A stretch of 64,000 bases of DNA from Rhodoferax sp. (GCF_030697375.1 NZ_JAUYQD010000014.1:27021-91020); one strand, 5' to 3'; counted from the first letter of the stretch, positions 1-7,938 are shown. Numbers and translations are program-made. Notes: generated from the letters alone by a model not told the origin.

Positions 1-144
1 CGCGGTTTCCTTGGGCAGCAGCGGGCCAGAGAGGCTGTCGCCCAGGTTCACGACATGGTCTACACCACGCCGGCGGAAGTCGGCCACCACGGCCAATAGC
101 GCGGGGAGGTTGCCGTGGATGTCGGAGAGGACTGCTATGCGCAT
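1..144 (-). CDS. Calcineurin-like metallophosphoesterase, N-terminal part (cut by window edge)
   Basis: Only the first 48 codons lie in the window; the gene continues beyond base 1. The start reads MRIAVLSDIHGNLPAL, the first metal-binding block of calcineurin-like phosphoesterases (DxH with the following GN), and NLGDSL further on matches the second block (GD). This N-terminus is typical of YfcE/MJ0936-like phosphodiesterases of about 240 residues. The substrate cannot be told from this part. About 145 bases without a recognisable gene separate it from the ATPase gene that ends at 291. Confidence 0.8.
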   Translation of the reverse strand, partial: MRIAVLSDIHGNLPALLAVVADFRRRGVDHVVNLGDSLSGPLLPKETA

Positions 145-290
145 GGGGGGGGCGGGGGGTGTGGATGTTTGTCGGGGCGGCTGTTGTCAGTGGGGAAAGA
201 CCAGCATGTTCAGAGCCGAAGGTTAGGAATCATATTGGCCTCCTGCCCTCGTGTATGGGTTGCGTTGTGGTCGTAGTCCTATGAATGCTA

Positions 291-2060
291 TTACTTTGCG
301 GTTGTCGCACCAGGGTTTGATTCTCGAATAAAAGCCACAAGTTTTTGCACCTTCACGCGCAGGTCAAAACGACCCCAATCCGGACTCTCTGAGCTGACCA
401 CAGAGGTCGCAACTTTCATTTTGGAAGCCTGAGTTGTATCCCCTTTGCGATTTTTGACGGTCAGCGCGTTGTCGTACTTGTCGAGTGCAGTGGCAACCGG
501 CATGTTGGGATGTACGCTCTCTATGGTTTTCTTCAGCAGTTCGGGATTCAGGTAGTTTTCGATCTCGCGACCCTCTGTGATCCATGCATGCCCTGGCCCA
601 GAGTTGAATTCGTCGCGAAGCCTCAATTTGGTACTGTTGAGCGCCGCACCTTTCTTCGGTTTGTCGCTGTCAATCAGGATGACACCCCTGCGGTTGAGCC
701 GCCGCAGTGAAATGAAGTCTGTTGCAAGGGTATCGGTGTCTTCGCCACTCAGGTGTGAGGCAAGCCTACCCCCGTAAAACATGATGCTGTAGTGAATGCC
801 CTCCACCAACTCTGCGTCCATCGCCGCGATCCACCAGTTCAGGTAAGTGCGGTCGGATGGCCCTTCGACCCAAATGACACAGTTGGTTTGCAGCAGATCA
901 GAGGGGTGGTAACCGAGGTCTTCGCAGACCGTTGACCGTTGTTTGTCGGAGGTAACCCGTTCGACAAGCGACGTGCCGTTGCTCAATTTGATGTGATAAA
1001 CCTCAGCCTCTGGCGTGTCCATCAAGGCGGCGGAGTGGGTGGTAATGAAATATTGATTGGACGTATTCGACTGCAAATAACGAATCAGTTTCTTTTGAAG
1101 AATCGGGTTGAGGTGTAACTCGGGTTCCTCCATGCAGATGACACAACCATCCAGCACCGTTGCTGCGGCAGCGAGAATGATTACCTCATGGATGCCTGAG
1201 CCAAGTGATTCCAGCGGCAAGGTTTTTCCATCCATGTGGACAAGAATCGTGTCTCGCTCGTGCGGGATTTCAATCTCTGCACTTTTGTTGTCGGTGACCG
1301 AACGGAGAAAGTCGCCAATTTGTTTGAAGCGTTTTTTGCTCTGTTGCTCTACTGCTGAGGGATTTTGAAGTTTTACTAGCCGCTCGATGATTCCCTCTCC
1401 ACTGAATTCCTCAGAGGAGCTTCCTTGAATACCTATCTTGCGGATTGCTGGAATGAGATGGCAGTTGAACGACGGGATCGACGGCGTAAGTTTTCTGATC
1501 GTTTCAGGAATCCAGTGTTGATTTCTTGAGCCAACATTTTGACGAGTTAGGTCGCCCCATAAATTTTCGAGGGCGTAATCTGAGATAGCCTTGAACGCGT
1601 CTTTCCAATGGGGATCCTGAAGTTTTCCGTCCTCGGTAAAGATAAACCAGGGTTCATTGACGCTGTTGTTCAGCTTCAATATCTCGGCAAAAAGTGCGCT
1701 CAACGTGGAATGATGTCGGACACCATTCACGACCTGGTAGTGACTGCGAAGTGCTTCGGTGTCTATCTTTCCATCACAAAAAAACGGGGGAAGTATTCCG
1801 TACTGCAGCCCAATTCCTCCGGGCGGAAAATGTCTATCGTGGTGAGTTAAGGTCGGTCGCTTGTGTAACTGAAGCCGGGCCATCCAATCATGGATGAATC
1901 GCAACACATTAGATTTTCCGCAGTTGTTCTGACCTATCAAGATGTTGATTTTTGAGAACTTCTGGAAAAACTGTGGTTCCGCACCAAAGCTGCGATAGCC
2001 TGCGATGGCGAGTGAACTGAGGATTTGAGAGTTACTTTCGTTGTGCATTGTGTTTTTCAT
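291..2060 (-). CDS. OLD-family ATP-dependent endonuclease-like protein (AAA ATPase plus TOPRIM)
   Basis: A 589-residue protein with an ABC-type ATPase head and a C-terminal TOPRIM nuclease domain. The Walker A motif GQNNCGKS is at residues 43-50. The signature/Walker B block is at about 295-315 (LGSGIHE, then CVICMEEPELHL), followed by a switch histidine in TTHSAAL. The TOPRIM acidic residues are visible as WVEGPSD near 399 and the DSD triad at 464-466. Family knowledge: OLD proteins and GajA of Gabija act in phage defence or DNA repair. No UvrD-like helicase (GajB) is adjacent, so this looks like a stand-alone OLD protein. The start region is A-rich without a clear ribosome-binding site; a second ATG lies 12 bases downstream. 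Substrate and trigger are unknown. Confidence 0.85.
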   Translation of the reverse strand: MKNTMHNESNSQILSSLAIAGYRSFGAEPQFFQKFSKINILIGQNNCGKSNVLRFIHDWMARLQLHKRPTLTHHDRHFPPGGIGLQYGILPPFFCDGKIDTEALRSHYQVVNGVRHHSTLSALFAEILKLNNSVNEPWFIFTEDGKLQDPHWKDAFKAISDYALENLWGDLTRQNVGSRNQHWIPETIRKLTPSIPSFNCHLIPAIRKIGIQGSSSEEFSGEGIIERLVKLQNPSAVEQQSKKRFKQIGDFLRSVTDNKSAEIEIPHERDTILVHMDGKTLPLESLGSGIHEVIILAAAATVLDGCVICMEEPELHLNPILQKKLIRYLQSNTSNQYFITTHSAALMDTPEAEVYHIKLSNGTSLVERVTSDKQRSTVCEDLGYHPSDLLQTNCVIWVEGPSDRTYLNWWIAAMDAELVEGIHYSIMFYGGRLASHLSGEDTDTLATDFISLRRLNRRGVILIDSDKPKKGAALNSTKLRLRDEFNSGPGHAWITEGREIENYLNPELLKKTIESVHPNMPVATALDKYDNALTVKNRKGDTTQASKMKVATSVVSSESPDWGRFDLRVKVQKLVAFIRESNPGATTAK

Positions 2061-2063
2061 TTT

Positions 2064-2084
2064 TAGTGGTTATTTGTGCCACTA
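2064..2084. promoter_or_regulatory. Palindrome TAGTGG-N9-CCACTA just upstream of the OLD-type gene
   Basis: TAGTGG (2064-2069) and CCACTA (2079-2084) are perfect 6-base inverted arms three bases upstream of the ATPase start. The position suits an operator. Half of it resembles the GTGGCGC core of the palindromes around the Fic gene. Regulatory function is inferred from position only. Confidence 0.35.
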
Positions 2085-2090
2085 GACAGG

Positions 2091-2125
2091 GCGGAATAAG
2101 CGCAAGCAGCTCCCAAATTCATAGC
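2091..2125 (-). repeat. Copy of the dispersed ~50-bp Comamonadaceae repeat (partial)
   Basis: Read on the minus strand this is GCTATGAATTTGGGAGCTGC followed by TTGCGCTTATTCC, matching the family core GCTAT-N9/10-AGCTGCT-N2-CGCA-N-ATT seen at five other sites in the window. It starts inside the last codons of the Fic gene and runs past its stop, so the Fic stop codon is supplied by the repeat. The usual GGGGCT tail is degenerate here. Confidence 0.6.
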
Positions 2126-3486
2126 GCCTTCTGCGCCGCCTTCCACGCCACCAACTCCGAAGGCCTCAAGCCATACCGCGCCAAAACCCCCTCGTGCAGC
2201 CGCTGCAGCTCTTGCACCAGCAGCGCGTGTACATCCGCCCGGTCCGCCTGCGGCACGGCCCCAAGGGCGCGTTCAATCTCACGCAACGGATCAGCCTGCG
2301 GTTGTTGCACCACCTCCCGCACCGTCTGCTTGATCAGGTCGCGGTAGGCCAAGCGCAGGGGGTCGGGTTCTGCCAGGTCTTGCTGGATGGCCTGGTATTC
2401 CTGGGTGGAGCGCTCGTAGGCCCACACGTACAGATCGCGCAGCAGTTCCACCCGCGTGAGTTCGTACACGCCCAGGGTGGCGTGGCTGTAGGCTTGCTCG
2501 GGTACATCCAAAAACGTCAGCGGGCATAGGTTGGCGCGGAACAGGGGCAGGTTGGCTGCCAGGCGTGAAGTGCGCTTGTTGATGTCGGCAAAGGGCTGCA
2601 GGTAGGGCAGGTGCACCATGGCAAAGAACGATTGCTCAAACGGGTCGGCAATCTGGTTCAGTTTGGCCAATAACACATCCAGGGTTTCGTCGATCTGCTG
2701 GGGCGTGGACAAGGGGCGGTACACGCTTTTGCCGATGTCCACGGCATGCTGGCGGACGCGGCCCTCGTCGGCGGGGTTGGGCAGCAGGTTTTCCGCCAAT
2801 GCGCTGTGCAGGTTCATCAGCAGGTAGCGGTTGAGTTCCATCGTCCCCGCGTTGTCCACCAGCAGTTCGATGGCGGTCTTGTGGTTCAAGATCATTTGCG
2901 TCTCGATGGCGCCCTTGCCGGTGGCGGTGCGCCCATGTTCGATCAATTCCACGGTGTCCAGGCGCGAATAGGTGTTGCCCTCCAAGTGGCTGGAGGCCCA
3001 CGACAGGTCGATCAGCAGGCGGTTGAGGATGGCACGACTGTAGGTGCCTGCAGCCTCGTTCATCCGGCTGGTCTTGCCCATGTTGTGCAACTGGCGGCGC
3101 AGCGGCACACTCAAGTAGGCGCTGACGTTGGGCTGGTAGGCGTCCAGAAAGTCGCGCTGGTAGCCCACGGGCTTGCGCGCCTGCAGCGGCTGGGTGATGT
3201 AGGCGAGGATGTCCTGGCTGTCGGCGGACAGGGGGATGTGGGCGGGGAAGGTGTGGCCGGGCGTACCCGATGCGGTGGTGGCAGCAATGTTTCTGCCAGT
3301 AGCAGCCTGGTACCTACGGGCACGTCCCTCACCTTGGGCCACGATGTGCCCAGCGGCAATCCATTGGCCGATCTTGCGCTGCACGGTGCGCCGGGCCAGC
3401 GTTGGGTGCAGCGCCAACAATCCAGACAGCGTGAGGCCGGTGGGGGTGGACTGAATGCGTTGGAGTAGGTCGGTTTCGGTGGTCAT
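2119..3486 (-). CDS. Fic-fold protein with N-terminal winged helix and non-canonical active site
   Basis: I chose the ATG at 3486 (455 residues) over an in-frame TTG at 3534. The N-terminus is a small winged-helix domain (TPTGLTLSGLLALHP, then RRTVQRKIGQWI). The middle carries the Fic core. SSHLEGN fits the inhibitory-helix motif (S/T)xxxE(G/N), suggesting auto-inhibition. The active-site loop reads HLPYLQPFADINKRTSR, where canonical Fic AMP-transferases have HPFxxGNGRxxR. The catalytic His is therefore replaced by Gln and the GNG turn by INK, although the final Arg is kept. Family members with this loop are common but their chemistry is not settled. Inverted repeats just upstream suggest autoregulation through the winged helix. 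The 3' end overlaps a dispersed repeat. Confidence 0.85.
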   Translation of the reverse strand: MTTETDLLQRIQSTPTGLTLSGLLALHPTLARRTVQRKIGQWIAAGHIVAQGEGRARRYQAATGRNIAATTASGTPGHTFPAHIPLSADSQDILAYITQPLQARKPVGYQRDFLDAYQPNVSAYLSVPLRRQLHNMGKTSRMNEAAGTYSRAILNRLLIDLSWASSHLEGNTYSRLDTVELIEHGRTATGKGAIETQMILNHKTAIELLVDNAGTMELNRYLLMNLHSALAENLLPNPADEGRVRQHAVDIGKSVYRPLSTPQQIDETLDVLLAKLNQIADPFEQSFFAMVHLPYLQPFADINKRTSRLAANLPLFRANLCPLTFLDVPEQAYSHATLGVYELTRVELLRDLYVWAYERSTQEYQAIQQDLAEPDPLRLAYRDLIKQTVREVVQQPQADPLREIERALGAVPQADRADVHALLVQELQRLHEGVLARYGLRPSELVAWKAAQKAL

Positions 3487-3536
3487 TGTGGGGTGTAGCG
3501 CAGTTCCGTTGATTTTGGCGCTGTTTTGTGCCAATT

Positions 3537-3563
3537 GTGGCGCAGTTTGAAGAACTGCGCCAC
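3537..3563. promoter_or_regulatory. Perfect 11-base inverted repeat, putative operator of the Fic gene
   Basis: GTGGCGCAGTT (3537-3547) and AACTGCGCCAC (3553-3563) are exact inverted arms with a 5-base spacer, about 50 bases upstream of the Fic ATG and 63 bases upstream of the divergent MNT gene. A half-site (GCGCAGTTCC) lies at about 3498-3507. The same word recurs at 3981-4043 and inside the MNT gene at 3819. It is a plausible binding site for the Fic winged helix or for the MNT protein. Confidence 0.5.
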
Positions 3564-3625
3564 TTGGTGCGCTTCACCACTGCTCCACAAAACGTATCAT
3601 TGGCATCCGTCAAGGAGAAACCTCA

Positions 3626-3916
3626 ATGCGACCATCCGAAGCACTGCAAGCCCACCGCGAAGCCATTCGCAGCATTGCCCTGCGCCACCGCGTGACCAAC
3701 GTTCGGGTGTTCGGTTCGGTGGTGCATGGCGACGACACCGAGGAGAGTGACCTCGACCTGCTGGTAGAGCCCACCAGCGAAACCACGATGATGGACATCG
3801 CCAAAATTCAACTGGAATTGGCGCAGTTACTCACAGTGGCGGTTGACGTGCTCACGCCGAAGGCCTTGCCCATCAAGTTTCGGGAACAGGTGATTGCTGA
3901 GGCGCAGGCATTGTGA
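3626..3916 (+). CDS. MNT-type minimal nucleotidyltransferase (antitoxin of a HEPN-MNT pair)
   Basis: A 96-residue protein with the polymerase-beta-like signature: VFGSVVHGDDTEESDLDLLV shows the GSxxxG turn and the SDxD metal-binding aspartates at about residues 28-47. A good ribosome-binding site (GGAGAAACC) precedes the ATG. Family knowledge: MntA antitoxins inactivate HEPN ribonuclease toxins by AMPylation, and the two genes usually overlap. Here the next frame starts at an overlapping GTG (3913) but is cut short, so the antitoxin appears orphaned. All catalytic residues seem intact. The gene lies between two related palindromes. Confidence 0.85.
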   Translation: MRPSEALQAHREAIRSIALRHRVTNVRVFGSVVHGDDTEESDLDLLVEPTSETTMMDIAKIQLELAQLLTVAVDVLTPKALPIKFREQVIAEAQAL

Positions 3917-4026
3917 GTAAATCCGACGCAAACCGCTTGTCATCCGTCTGCCGCAAGCCCTACAGCCCTCATGCAGGAGTCGTAAAAGTGGCGCAGTTCT
4001 ATCGGTTTTGTGGCGCGATTCGGTGA
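3913..4026 (+). pseudogene. Stub of a HEPN (DUF86-like) toxin gene
   Basis: The frame starts at a GTG overlapping the MNT stop (GTGA), the usual arrangement for HEPN-MNT operons. It encodes VSKSDANRLS, which resembles the opening of DUF86/HEPN toxins, then departs into unrelated sequence and stops after 37 codons. No HEPN RX4-6H motif is present. The loss of homology falls just before the long inverted repeat at 3981, so a rearrangement there may have removed the toxin. The assignment rests on position and about ten residues only. Confidence 0.45.
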
Positions 4027-4043
4027 ACTGCGCCACTTTTACG
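3981..4043. repeat. Perfect 19-base inverted repeat with the GTGGCGCAGTT core
   Basis: CGTAAAAGTGGCGCAGTTC (3981-3999) and its exact reverse complement (4025-4043) flank a 25-base spacer that itself contains TGGCGCG. A further degenerate half-site (AGTGGCGCGGTT) follows at 4051. The core is identical to that of the palindrome at 3537-3563. It could be a transcription-factor site cluster, a hairpin terminator between convergent genes, or a small mobile repeat. Confidence 0.6.
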
Positions 4044-4071
4044 CATTGATAGTGGCGCGGTTGGCCACCTC

Positions 4072-4869
4072 TTAGGAGCGCGCCGACCCACCCTCCGGCA
4101 CCTGCACGTACTGCGCCGCCCGCTTCTCCAAAAACGCGGCGATGCCCTCCTGCGCGTCAGGGGTCAGCGCGGCGGTGGCCATGCGTTCCACCGCGTAGTC
4201 ATAGGCCTGGTCCTGTGGCAAATCCACCTGCTGGTAAAAGCCCTGCTTGCCCAGCGCCTTGGACAGGGCGCTGCCACGGGTGGCGCGCTGGATCAGGTCC
4301 AGGGTGGCGGCTTCCAGTTGGGCCAGTGGCACCGCTTGGTTGATCAGGCCCCAGTCGGCCGCCGTGGCGGCGTCGATGGCGTCGCCGGTCAGTGCCATCT
4401 CCAAGGCGCGCTTGCGGCCGATATTGCGGGCGATGGCGACCAGGGGCGTGTGGCAAAACAGCCCTGCCTTGCCGCCGGGGATGGCGAAGGAAGCGCTGTC
4501 CGCCGCCACCGCCAGGTCACAACTGGCCACCAGTTGGCAGCCGCCAGCGGTGGCCAGGGCATGTACGCGGGCCACCACCGGTTGCGGGATGTTTTGAAGG
4601 GTGTTCATCATGTCGGTGCACACCAGAAACAGCTCGCGGGTCTGCTCCAGCGTGGCGCCGGCCATGTCGGAAAAGTTGTGGCCTGCGCTGAACACCGGGC
4701 CGTTGGCCGCGAGGATGACGCCGCGCGCCTCGGTGCGGGCAATGGCGTGCAGGGCCTGCGTCAGCTCGCGCATCACATCCAAGGCCAGCGCGTTGCGTTT
4801 GTCGGGCCGGTTGAGGGTCACGGTGGTGATGGGGCCGTCCGTGCACAGCAGCAGATGTTGGTAGTTCAT
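4072..4869 (-). CDS. Enoyl-CoA hydratase/isomerase (crotonase) family protein, ECHDC3-like
   Basis: A 265-residue crotonase-fold protein. The N-terminal VTLNRPDKRNAL block, the oxyanion-hole segment FSAGHNFSD and the AGGCQLVASCDLAVA segment are typical. The two glutamates that catalyse hydration in classical enoyl-CoA hydratases appear replaced: Gln stands in AGGCQ, and the second block reads SFAIPGGKAGLF with no Glu. This resembles the ECHDC3 subgroup, so hydratase activity should not be assumed; isomerase, thioesterase or lyase-type chemistry on a CoA ester is possible. It stands alone, convergent with the MNT/HEPN remnant. Confidence 0.85.
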   Translation of the reverse strand: MNYQHLLLCTDGPITTVTLNRPDKRNALALDVMRELTQALHAIARTEARGVILAANGPVFSAGHNFSDMAGATLEQTRELFLVCTDMMNTLQNIPQPVVARVHALATAGGCQLVASCDLAVAADSASFAIPGGKAGLFCHTPLVAIARNIGRKRALEMALTGDAIDAATAADWGLINQAVPLAQLEAATLDLIQRATRGSALSKALGKQGFYQQVDLPQDQAYDYAVERMATAALTPDAQEGIAAFLEKRAAQYVQVPEGGSARS

Positions 4870-4939
4870 GCGGCCATTGTGTCACTTGCGCAGGCCTTGC
4901 GGTGGAAGGCTTTGGCACGCGTACATTCACGCTCTTTTA

Positions 4940-4990
4940 GGCCTCCAGAGCCCGAATACTGTGCGTGAGCAGCTACTGAATTCATAGCAA
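4940..4990 (-). repeat. Copy of the dispersed ~50-bp Comamonadaceae repeat
   Basis: The minus strand reads TTGCTATGAATTCAGTAGCT then GCTCACGCACAGTATTCGGG and CTCTGGAGGCC, a full-length member of the family. It lies in the gap between the glycosyltransferase stop and the upstream end of the crotonase gene. Confidence 0.7.
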
Positions 4991-5024
4991 AAGTGCTTTG
5001 TCGCGGGCCTTGCAAAAAATCCCT

Positions 5025-6800
5025 TCAGGCGGGAGGCTTCGACGGGTGCGCCGCCTGGGGTGTCCGTCCAAGCGCCTCGGGCCGGGTGGGGTAGGGCAGC
5101 GTGCCCACTTGGACGATGGCGATTGCCTCCAGCGGTTCCACGCCCTTGGCCAGGCGCAGCATGCGGGGGAGAATGCCGGTTTTGTCGGGGGCCCAGTTCC
5201 TTTGCGCCACGGGCCGCAGCGGGCCCAGCACGCTGCGCACCTGCGCCAGCTGCGTTTGCCTCAGCACCATCCAATACGGGCGGGCGGTGGCGGGCAGCTG
5301 CGACGGGTCCGACACACCTTGGCAGGGCGCGCGGCTGTACAGCGCAAGTTCCCGGGTGATGACCGGGTTCATCTGGTAGACATAGATCGGCCAATCCGGG
5401 TTGTGTGCCAATAGCTGGCTGGCGTTGTAGGGAATGCTGTAGTGGGTGTATGCCGACAGGTGCATCAGCTCCAAAAACACATACAGCAGGTTGATGGCGA
5501 ACACCGGGTAAAGCAGCACCGTATGGACTCGCGCGTGCTGCCGCATCCACCAGCCATAGGCCAAGAGGATGCACAGCAAGGCCAGCACCAGGAACACCAA
5601 CGCCGCCTGGGCCACATACACGCTCAAACCCAGCGCCAGTGACAGCACCAGCAGCGTGACGCCCAGCTGCGCCACCACCAGCCGGTTGCAGCTGGGGTGG
5701 CAGGGCTGCTGCAGCCAATGGGCCAGGTGCCGGGCGCACACCAGGGCCGCAAAGGGAAACAGAATGACGGTGTAGTGGTCCAGTTGAAAACGTGTGGCGC
5801 TGAACAGCGCAAAGGTGACGAAGAAGGTGCCGCACAAAAACACGAAGCCCGAGCGTTCACGGACACTGCCAGAGGAAAACCGGCGCATGCCACTCCAGAG
5901 TGCGGCCACAAACACCGCCACCCAGGGTAAAAACGCCCACAAAAAAACATGCAGAAAATACAGCGGGCTGCCGTTGTGGTTCTGGATCGGTCCGGTGTTC
6001 CAAAACCGACCAAACTGGCTGTCCCACAGAAAAAACCGGATACCCGAGACGCCGGTGTGACCAAACACCCGCTTGTCGGGGTGGGCGTCAAACTGCAGGT
6101 ACAGCGCAATCAGCTCCGGTGCTGTCAAAAGCGCGGACACGGCCACCGCCAGCAGCCACTTGGGGCGCCACAGTTTGGCGCCTTGTTTTTGGTAGAGCCA
6201 CATACACACCAGGCCGCTGGCGATGGTGATCAGCGTAAAAACGCCCTTGCTCATCACGGCCAGCGCCGTGAATAATGCGCCCAGCAACAGGTATTTCAGC
6301 CGCGCCTGGGCGTCGTAGCGCAACCAGTAGTAGCAGGCCGCCATGATGCTGCCGGTCAAATAGGCCTCGGCTTTCACCTCGCTGGCCGATTGCATCAGGT
6401 GGTAGACCGACACGTACACCAGCAGGGCCAGCAAGGCAGTCGTGCGGCCATCGAACAGGCGCGCCATGCGGTAGGTAAAGTAAGCGCCCAGCAGGTGAAA
6501 CAGGTAGCCCGGCAAGATGTAGCTGAAGGCGTTGACGCCGCCGATTTTGAAAAACAGCGCCGTGGCCCAGAAGGGAAAATGCGGCTTGTCCAGCCAGTCC
6601 TGGCCATCCAGCACCAGATCCACCCAATCGTCGGTGTTGGCGATGTGCTGGGCCAGCGCGGCGTAGGTCACCGAGTCGCCCGCGCTGACCACCGGTGTCA
6701 GCATGGAGGCCGCATTGACCAGCAGCGTGAGGCTTATGGCCCAGCGCAGCTGGGATGCCAGCGTAGAACCCAGCCCCGGGTCGGTTGACAGACCTGCCAT
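5025..6800 (-). CDS. ArnT/PMT-like glycosyltransferase family 39 membrane protein
   Basis: A 591-residue integral membrane protein; the ATG at 6800 is preferred because GGGAGG precedes it at proper spacing, over an upstream GTG at 6821. About ten hydrophobic helices are followed by a C-terminal soluble domain. The first periplasmic loop has SAGDSVTYAALAQHI and WLDKPHFPFW, matching the acidic residue and the DKPP-like loop of GT-C undecaprenyl- or dolichyl-phosphate sugar transferases. The SEVKAEAYLTGS segment is also typical. It probably moves a sugar from a polyprenyl phosphate to lipid A, protein or another envelope glycan. Donor and acceptor cannot be told; no LPS genes are nearby. Confidence 0.8.
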   Translation of the reverse strand: MAGLSTDPGLGSTLASQLRWAISLTLLVNAASMLTPVVSAGDSVTYAALAQHIANTDDWVDLVLDGQDWLDKPHFPFWATALFFKIGGVNAFSYILPGYLFHLLGAYFTYRMARLFDGRTTALLALLVYVSVYHLMQSASEVKAEAYLTGSIMAACYYWLRYDAQARLKYLLLGALFTALAVMSKGVFTLITIASGLVCMWLYQKQGAKLWRPKWLLAVAVSALLTAPELIALYLQFDAHPDKRVFGHTGVSGIRFFLWDSQFGRFWNTGPIQNHNGSPLYFLHVFLWAFLPWVAVFVAALWSGMRRFSSGSVRERSGFVFLCGTFFVTFALFSATRFQLDHYTVILFPFAALVCARHLAHWLQQPCHPSCNRLVVAQLGVTLLVLSLALGLSVYVAQAALVFLVLALLCILLAYGWWMRQHARVHTVLLYPVFAINLLYVFLELMHLSAYTHYSIPYNASQLLAHNPDWPIYVYQMNPVITRELALYSRAPCQGVSDPSQLPATARPYWMVLRQTQLAQVRSVLGPLRPVAQRNWAPDKTGILPRMLRLAKGVEPLEAIAIVQVGTLPYPTRPEALGRTPQAAHPSKPPA

Positions 6801-6881
6801 GTGCCCTCCCTGCCCATACACCCGCAGCGGATGTTAGGCAGGGATCCGTGGCCCGGGCCTGCGGTTTGTCAACCCAAAATC

Positions 6882-7883
6882 TCATGGAGCAGGTTTTGAT
6901 GGTGACTGCGCCATGACCACATGGCTCAGCCCATACCCATCCAGCAGATCTCTTACCACCTGGGCCTGCAAAAGGTCTTTGCGACTTTTGAGCGGGTCGC
7001 GGTCATGGCGCTGGCCCAAAGCGGTTTTGATGCGCACAAAACTTTCCGGCGATGGCGCATGCATGGTGGCCATAGTGCCGTTGGTGGCCACCACCACTTG
7101 GGTAAATCGCCGGTCGTCCAGCAGTGCCTGCCCGCTGGGCACCTGCATAGCCCAAAAATCTCCCTCAAATTTGGAGACGCGCAACGGATGCGGGTCGGTG
7201 CCGGCAGAGCTTTGTACGGAGCGGCGGATGACATCAATTTCAAAACCTGCTGCATTGACTGCGGTGTATTTCTGGTCTTCACGCAAGACAAAGGTTTTGT
7301 CCACTTTTTGGAAGATACCTAAAAGTGATGTGTCCAGGCGTTGCATGGTGGTGGCGAATCTGAGGTACTTGCGGGTGTCCAGCAGCAGGTCAATGTCTTG
7401 GGTGGCGGTGGCCTCGGTTTGCACACGCACGCCGCAGGCGGTTTCATAGGCATACAGCGCATGGGTGCCGACTGTTAAAAAATGCCGTTGCAGACCGGCA
7501 TTGGCCAGTGCATTGAGCGTGTCGACCACCACATTGGGCACCCGCCCCACCCGCAGTGCGCGGTTCACCCGAGTGTGCTGCGCAACGGTTTGGCGCAATT
7601 GCTTTTGGCGTGCCTCTGCGGCGACCTTGCGTGCCATGAAGCGCTCATAAATCTGCTCGTTCTCCGGTGAGTGGGGTCCCAGAGAGGTTTGTGCGCCAAA
7701 GGCCGCGACACGGATCAGGTAACGGCGCCCGCTTTGCGTGCGCCACATCATGGAGCCCCGTACCTCTGCCGCTGCCGTTTGGGCATCTTCCAAAGCGCGC
7801 CAAGCCGCTTCAGCGTCAATGTATTGACGGGTTTGGGCTTCGGTTAATTCGATGAAATTAAGATTTTCATAGTTGTTTTTCAT
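6882..7883 (-). CDS. GSU2403-family nucleotidyltransferase-fold protein
   Basis: A 333-residue protein of the GSU2403 type (PF12281-like). A polar helical N-terminal half is followed by a nucleotidyltransferase fold with FLTVGTHALYAYE and ATQDIDLLLD, equivalent to the GxxA and DxD catalytic motifs, then FEIDVIRR with the third acidic residue. Family members are often accessory genes beside toxin-antitoxin or defence modules, but the target is unknown. The start region (CAAAAAATGAAAAACA) lacks a Shine-Dalgarno sequence and strongly resembles that of the OLD-type gene at 2060. A 7-base inverted repeat lies upstream. Confidence 0.75.
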   Translation of the reverse strand: MKNNYENLNFIELTEAQTRQYIDAEAAWRALEDAQTAAAEVRGSMMWRTQSGRRYLIRVAAFGAQTSLGPHSPENEQIYERFMARKVAAEARQKQLRQTVAQHTRVNRALRVGRVPNVVVDTLNALANAGLQRHFLTVGTHALYAYETACGVRVQTEATATQDIDLLLDTRKYLRFATTMQRLDTSLLGIFQKVDKTFVLREDQKYTAVNAAGFEIDVIRRSVQSSAGTDPHPLRVSKFEGDFWAMQVPSGQALLDDRRFTQVVVATNGTMATMHAPSPESFVRIKTALGQRHDRDPLKSRKDLLQAQVVRDLLDGYGLSHVVMAQSPSKPAP

Positions 7884-7906
7884 TTTTTGTTTTTACTATG
7901 AAAATA

Positions 7907-7938
7907 CATATAAATCAACGTCATATTTGACTTATATG
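7907..7938. promoter_or_regulatory. AT-rich promoter region with inverted repeat CATATAA/TTATATG
   Basis: CATATAA (7907-7913) and TTATATG (7932-7938) are exact inverted arms in a conspicuously AT-rich leader upstream of the nucleotidyltransferase gene, which starts at 7883. The leader contrasts with the GC-rich surroundings. It is a likely promoter/operator, but no boxes can be assigned with confidence. The rest of the gap to 8051 shows nothing else. Confidence 0.35.

Noticed and set aside
291..3534. Gabija defence system
   Set aside because: A GajA-like OLD protein is present but there is no UvrD-like GajB; the adjacent gene is a Fic protein.
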